The notes under the pieces: model-generated | The model's input: only the letters and a program-made list of their open reading frames with translations | Databases searched by the model: none | What the model was told of the DNA's origin: nothing | Made by a program: the position numbers and the translations under genes | Origin: Cryomorphaceae bacterium | GTDB taxonomy: Bacteria; Bacteroidota; Bacteroidia; Flavobacteriales; BACL11 | Direction: 5' to 3' | Length of the DNA stretch: 9,185 bases | Assembly: GCA_949531795.1 (NCBI GenBank) | Contig: CATIQX010000090.1 | Coordinates: 1 to 9,185 of the forward strand | Shown: piece after piece, positions 7,230 through 9,185 of the stretch | Numbering within the stretch: the stretch's first letter is position 1 | Layout: every line of letters starts with the position of its first letter

Positions 7230-7925
7230 ATGTCAGTTTTCAAATTCAAAGAGTTTCACATAACACAAGAAAAATCAGCAATGAAAGTTGGTACTGATGG
7301 AGTGTTGCTAGGATGCTGGGTAACTTGTGAAACTGCAAACACTATTTTAGATATAGGCTGTGGTACAGGGTTAATAACATTAATGCTTGCTCAGAGAAAT
7401 TTAAACAGTAATGTTATTGGAATTGAAATTGACAAAATAGCTAGCCAGGAAGCACAACTAAATATTAGTAATTCTGATTGGGAGGAAAGAATTAGAATTA
7501 AGCATTCTTCCTTGCAACAGTTTACTACTCAATTAAAATTTGACTTAATAGTAAGTAATCCTCCTTTTTTTCCTCAAAATAAATCTCAACAAAGCAGAGA
7601 TATTGCAAGGCATACTAATATGCTTTCATTTGAAGAGTTGATAGATAATACTACTAATCTGCTTTCGGAAAAAGGGATTTTCTCTGTAATAGTACCTAAA
7701 AATTCTGAAGAATATTTTTGTCAAACTGCTAGCGCTCACAAATTACATATAAATAGAGTTTGTTATGTAAGGGGTAATGAAGCGTCAGAAGTGAAAAGAG
7801 TGATGATGGAATTCTCATTTATTAAATCTATAGTTATAGTAGAGCATCTTACTATTGAAAGGTCAAGACATAATTACACAGAAAAATATATTAAATTATG
7901 TGAGGACTTTTATTTAAATATGTAA
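7230..7925 (+). CDS. trmN: tRNA1(Val) (adenine(37)-N6)-methyltransferase
   Basis: A 231-residue class I SAM-dependent methyltransferase of the TrmN6/YfiC family, which methylates N6 of adenine 37 next to the anticodon of tRNA1(Val). The N-terminal block FKFKEFHITQ...AMKVGTDGVLLGCW is characteristic of this family. SAM motif I is LDIGCGTG (40-47), the acidic end of beta-2 is GIEID (64-68), and the N6-adenine catalytic motif is NPPF (110-113) in LIVSNPPFF. The C-terminal part (VIVPKNSEEYF, VRGNEASEVKRVMMEFSF) also matches and the length is normal. It is the last gene of the OmpA operon. Other PrmA/HemK-like methyltransferases share NPP(F/Y), but the N-terminal block favours TrmN. Confidence 0.92.
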   Translation: MSVFKFKEFHITQEKSAMKVGTDGVLLGCWVTCETANTILDIGCGTGLITLMLAQRNLNSNVIGIEIDKIASQEAQLNISNSDWEERIRIKHSSLQQFTTQLKFDLIVSNPPFFPQNKSQQSRDIARHTNMLSFEELIDNTTNLLSEKGIFSVIVPKNSEEYFCQTASAHKLHINRVCYVRGNEASEVKRVMMEFSFIKSIVIVEHLTIERSRHNYTEKYIKLCEDFYLNM

Positions 7926-7932
7926 AATTAAT

Positions 7933-8013
7933 TAAGTATATAACTTTAAAAATTATTGTATAATTAAAGTAATAGTTTTAATATTGCATTATTATTTTAA
8001 AGTTATAAGCTTA
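7933..8013. repeat. Long imperfect inverted repeat flanking the mobile mystery protein A promoter
   Basis: TATAACTTTAAAA (7939-7951) and TTTTAAAGTTATA (7995-8007) are perfect 13-base inverted arms separated by 43 bases. Pairing resumes outside one A-A mismatch (T-G, G-C, A-T, A-T, T-A), giving arms of 19 bases (7933-7951 and 7995-8013). The right arm ends on the A of the start codon. A smaller stem, AATTAT-TGT-ATAATT (7951-7965), lies inside. Symmetric arms around a promoter of an HTH gene suggest paired operator half-sites for autoregulation. A terminator for the preceding operon is less likely, given the AT-only stem and long loop. Confidence 0.65.
7955..7986 (+). promoter_or_regulatory. 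Probable promoter of the mobile mystery protein A gene
   Basis: ATTG (7955-7958) and TAATATTG (7979-7986), 20 bases apart, each differ by one base from the Bacteroidetes -33 (TTTG) and -7 (TAnnTTTG) elements. Both sit between the arms of the inverted repeat. Start of transcription would be near 7991, within or just before the right arm. Confidence 0.35.
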
Positions 8014-8477
8014 TGAAAAGTTCGAAAATACAATTTTTTTTAGATGAAATTCAAGCTAAGTTAAGTCCTTTTTCTGATTTAAAATCTGAAGTAAAGCCAG
8101 AGAATGGATGGGTTAATGCTATTCGTATTTCCATTAAAATGTCATTAAGGCAATTAGGTGAAAGGCTCCATATCACCCCACAAGGAGTGAGAGATTTGGA
8201 GAAAAGAGAAAAAGAAGGTGCTATTACTATCAATACCTTAAAAGAAGTTGGTCGCGTTTTAGATATGGATTTGGTATATGGTTTTATAACAAGGCACAAT
8301 AGCTTGGAGGATATGATAGAAGAGAGAGCAAGAGAAATTGCTGAAGAAATTGTGCTTAGTACAAGACAGAATATGCAGTTAGATAGTTCATTAAAGCCTA
8401 AAAATGACATGAAGAAAGTCATTCAACATAAAACATATGAAATAGCTTCTAAAATGCCATCTTATTTATGGGATTAG
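8013..8477 (+). CDS. Mobile mystery protein A (HTH protein), partner gene B missing
   Basis: A 154-residue protein matching the mobile mystery protein A family (TIGR02612), known from mobile contexts and described as always accompanied by a Fic-domain mobile mystery protein B. Visible: the N-terminal family block (about 5-42, with PENGWVNAIRISIKMSLRQLG), a helix-turn-helix (about 43-75, SLRQLGERLHITPQGVRDLE), then TLKEVGRVLDMDLVYGFI and the typical C-terminus MPSYLWD. It is presumably a DNA-binding regulator of the A-B pair, by analogy with Xre-type antitoxin regulators; this role is inferred. The reading frame is complete with no damage. In the usual layout gene B overlaps the end of A; here the overlap start survives but B does not. 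The preceding trmN gene ends 87 bases upstream, and the long inverted repeat fills that gap. Confidence 0.85.
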   Translation: MKSSKIQFFLDEIQAKLSPFSDLKSEVKPENGWVNAIRISIKMSLRQLGERLHITPQGVRDLEKREKEGAITINTLKEVGRVLDMDLVYGFITRHNSLEDMIEERAREIAEEIVLSTRQNMQLDSSLKPKNDMKKVIQHKTYEIASKMPSYLWD

Positions 8478-8491
8478 TTTTATATAAATAG
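8468..8491 (+). pseudogene. Residual start of mobile mystery protein B (Fic) gene
   Basis: ATGGGATTAG at 8468-8477 overlaps the end of gene A out of frame, exactly where gene B usually starts; B proteins begin MGL as I recall the family. The frame reads MGLVLYK and stops at 8489-8491. No Fic motif (HPFxxGNGR) appears in any frame downstream. I infer that the body of B was deleted with a junction just after the overlap. The overlap may also persist only because it encodes the conserved LWD end of protein A. Confidence 0.4.
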
Positions 8492-8497
8492 TATTGT

Positions 8498-8516
8498 AGA
8501 AAATTTTCTCCCTAGG
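8498..8516. repeat. Adjacent perfect palindromes downstream of gene A
   Basis: AGAAAATTTTCT (8498-8509) is a perfect 12-base palindrome, followed one base later by CCTAGG (8511-8516). They lie between the truncated gene B start and the NUMOD1-like ORF. Further on, GCAGCTGGCTTTTTTGC (8528-8544) looks like the 3' half of an intrinsic terminator lacking its 5' arm. These could be an operator, a deletion scar or chance. Confidence 0.3.
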
Positions 8517-8545
8517 TAAGGAATCTTGCAGCTGGCTTTTTTGCT

Positions 8546-8797
8546 ATGGCAAATTTATCCAATAGACATCACAAGAGATATGTGCCAAGTTCAAGAGCTG
8601 TTGAAGAAGCAAGAATGGCATATGCATTATCATCGTCTTTTCCTGTTGCAGCATATAAATTAACAGGAGAACTCTTTAAAGTTTTTAAAACAACTGAGGA
8701 AGCTACAAAATTTGCCGGTACGCATAAGGCAACTATATCAGCAGATTGCCTAAGAAAGAAAATATATCATATAATCATTTGGATGTTGCAAGTCTAG
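8546..8797 (+). CDS. Small NUMOD1-like DNA-binding ORF
   Basis: An 83-residue ORF. The C-terminal half, FPVAAYKLTGELFKVFKTTE followed by EATKFAGTHKATISADCLRKK, fits the NUMOD1 pattern (a short strand pair, then a helix-turn-helix), a DNA-binding module usually attached to homing endonucleases of the HNH or GIY-YIG type. The N-terminal 30 residues (SNRHHKRYVPSSRAVEEARM) are basic and not recognised; no HNH or GIY-YIG catalytic motif is present. It may be a stand-alone module or a fragment of a larger gene. The frame stays open upstream to 8516 but offers no better start; the ATG at 8546 lacks a ribosome binding site. Its last 23 bases overlap the convergent HTH gene. The NUMOD1 call rests on pattern resemblance. 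Confidence 0.5.
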   Translation: MANLSNRHHKRYVPSSRAVEEARMAYALSSSFPVAAYKLTGELFKVFKTTEEATKFAGTHKATISADCLRKKIYHIIIWMLQV

Positions 8798-9185
8798 ATT
8801 TATTTTTCTTTATGTAACTCAACGAATATCCAGTCATTTTTACTATCTCATCATTTGATTTTTTACTGCTAATTAAATTGAAAGCTCTCCTCTCTCTCTG
8901 AGCCTTAATATATTCTCCAGGTTTAAAGCTAGAACTTAAATGATATATTGCTGCATGTTCTAAATTAAACGCAGATTGAATAGAGTTAACAGTCACAACA
9001 TTTAAATTTTTATCAATATATTTTTTTATATCAACCACTAACTCTTCATTTGTAAAAACAACTTTTGAATTTAATCTAAATTTAAAAATAAAAACTAATG
9101 CTGCACAAACTATTATTAAAATTAGAATATAGATAAAATATAGGCTGTTTGGTGTATTTTTCAAATTCTGATAATTCAAGAACCC
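8775..9185 (-). CDS. Membrane-anchored AraC-like HTH protein (N-terminus beyond window edge)
   Basis: The frame is open to the right edge with no ATG, so the gene probably starts outside; the only in-window start upstream of the membrane segment is a TTG at 9179. Counting from that TTG, residues about 14-33 (YFIYILILIIVCAALVFIF) form a transmembrane helix, followed by a linker and an AraC-like domain: the first HTH in VNSIQSAFNLEHAAIYHLSS, the bridging helix YIKAQRERRAFNLI, and the second HTH in KSNDEIVKMTGYSLSYIKKN. The chain ends shortly after, so the last helix found in AraC proteins (YFxRxFKKxxGxSP) is shortened. Bacteroidetes encode many TPR-membrane-HTH sensors in which this arrangement forms the C-terminal part; that would explain the missing N-terminus, but it is not shown. 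It is convergent with and overlaps the NUMOD1-like ORF by 23 bases. Confidence 0.7.
   Translation of the reverse strand, partial: GFLNYQNLKNTPNSLYFIYILILIIVCAALVFIFKFRLNSKVVFTNEELVVDIKKYIDKNLNVVTVNSIQSAFNLEHAAIYHLSSSFKPGEYIKAQRERRAFNLISSKKSNDEIVKMTGYSLSYIKKNKSRLATSK

Noticed and set aside
7959..7964. TATAAT as an E. coli-type -10 element
   Set aside because: No matching -35, and Bacteroidetes housekeeping sigma uses TAnnTTTG; it falls in a small AT-rich stem.
8051..8422. 123-residue minus-strand ORF
   Set aside because: Antisense to the mobile mystery protein A gene and without recognisable features.
8478..9185. Search by eye for a Fic domain displaced by a frameshift
   Set aside because: No HPFxxGNGR-like stretch or other Fic block was seen in any frame on either strand.

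Overview
The window looks like chromosome from a marine or aquatic member of the Bacteroidetes, most likely Flavobacteriia. The DNA is AT-rich and starts generally lack Shine-Dalgarno sequences. One promoter has a Bacteroidetes-type -7 element (TAnnTTTG). IspG is the long form with a central insert, and there is a secreted enzyme with a C-terminal type IX secretion (Por/T9SS type A) sorting domain. A DUF502 membrane protein and an OmpA lipoprotein fit the same picture.

Left part, all leftward. Positions 1-648 hold most of an ABC-transporter ATPase of the MacB/LolD class; its C-terminus lies beyond the left edge. After a 220-base spacer comes a tight three-gene leftward operon: a DUF502 membrane protein (start at 5585), a secreted PNGase F-like protein (start at 5002) and ispG (start at 2785). 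The PNGase F-like stop codon directly abuts the ispG ATG. The pairing of a secreted deglycosylase-like protein with isoprenoid-precursor synthesis is probably transcriptional convenience and not a shared pathway.

Middle, divergent and rightward. The 292-base divergent region (5586-5877) contains a frameshifted signal-peptide remnant and, close to the next gene, a good -7 promoter element. It drives a compact operon: OmpA-family lipoprotein with a coiled coil, membrane-anchored rhodanese (1-base gap), and trmN-type tRNA1(Val) A37 N6-methyltransferase (7-base gap).

Right part, from about 7926, has accessory character. It begins with a long inverted repeat enclosing a promoter, followed by a gene for mobile mystery protein A, an HTH protein normally paired with the Fic-domain mobile mystery protein B. 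Here the expected overlapping B start (ATGGGATTAG) is still present, but the frame stops after seven codons and no Fic gene follows. This looks like an orphaned regulator left after loss of its partner. Next come a small NUMOD1-like ORF and, convergent with it, a membrane-anchored AraC-like HTH gene that runs to the right edge.

I see no rRNA, tRNA, CRISPR array or complete insertion sequence. The most unusual items are the partnerless mobile mystery A gene with its symmetric promoter region, the diverged PNGase F homologue with a roughly 110-residue insert, and the signal-peptide relic.
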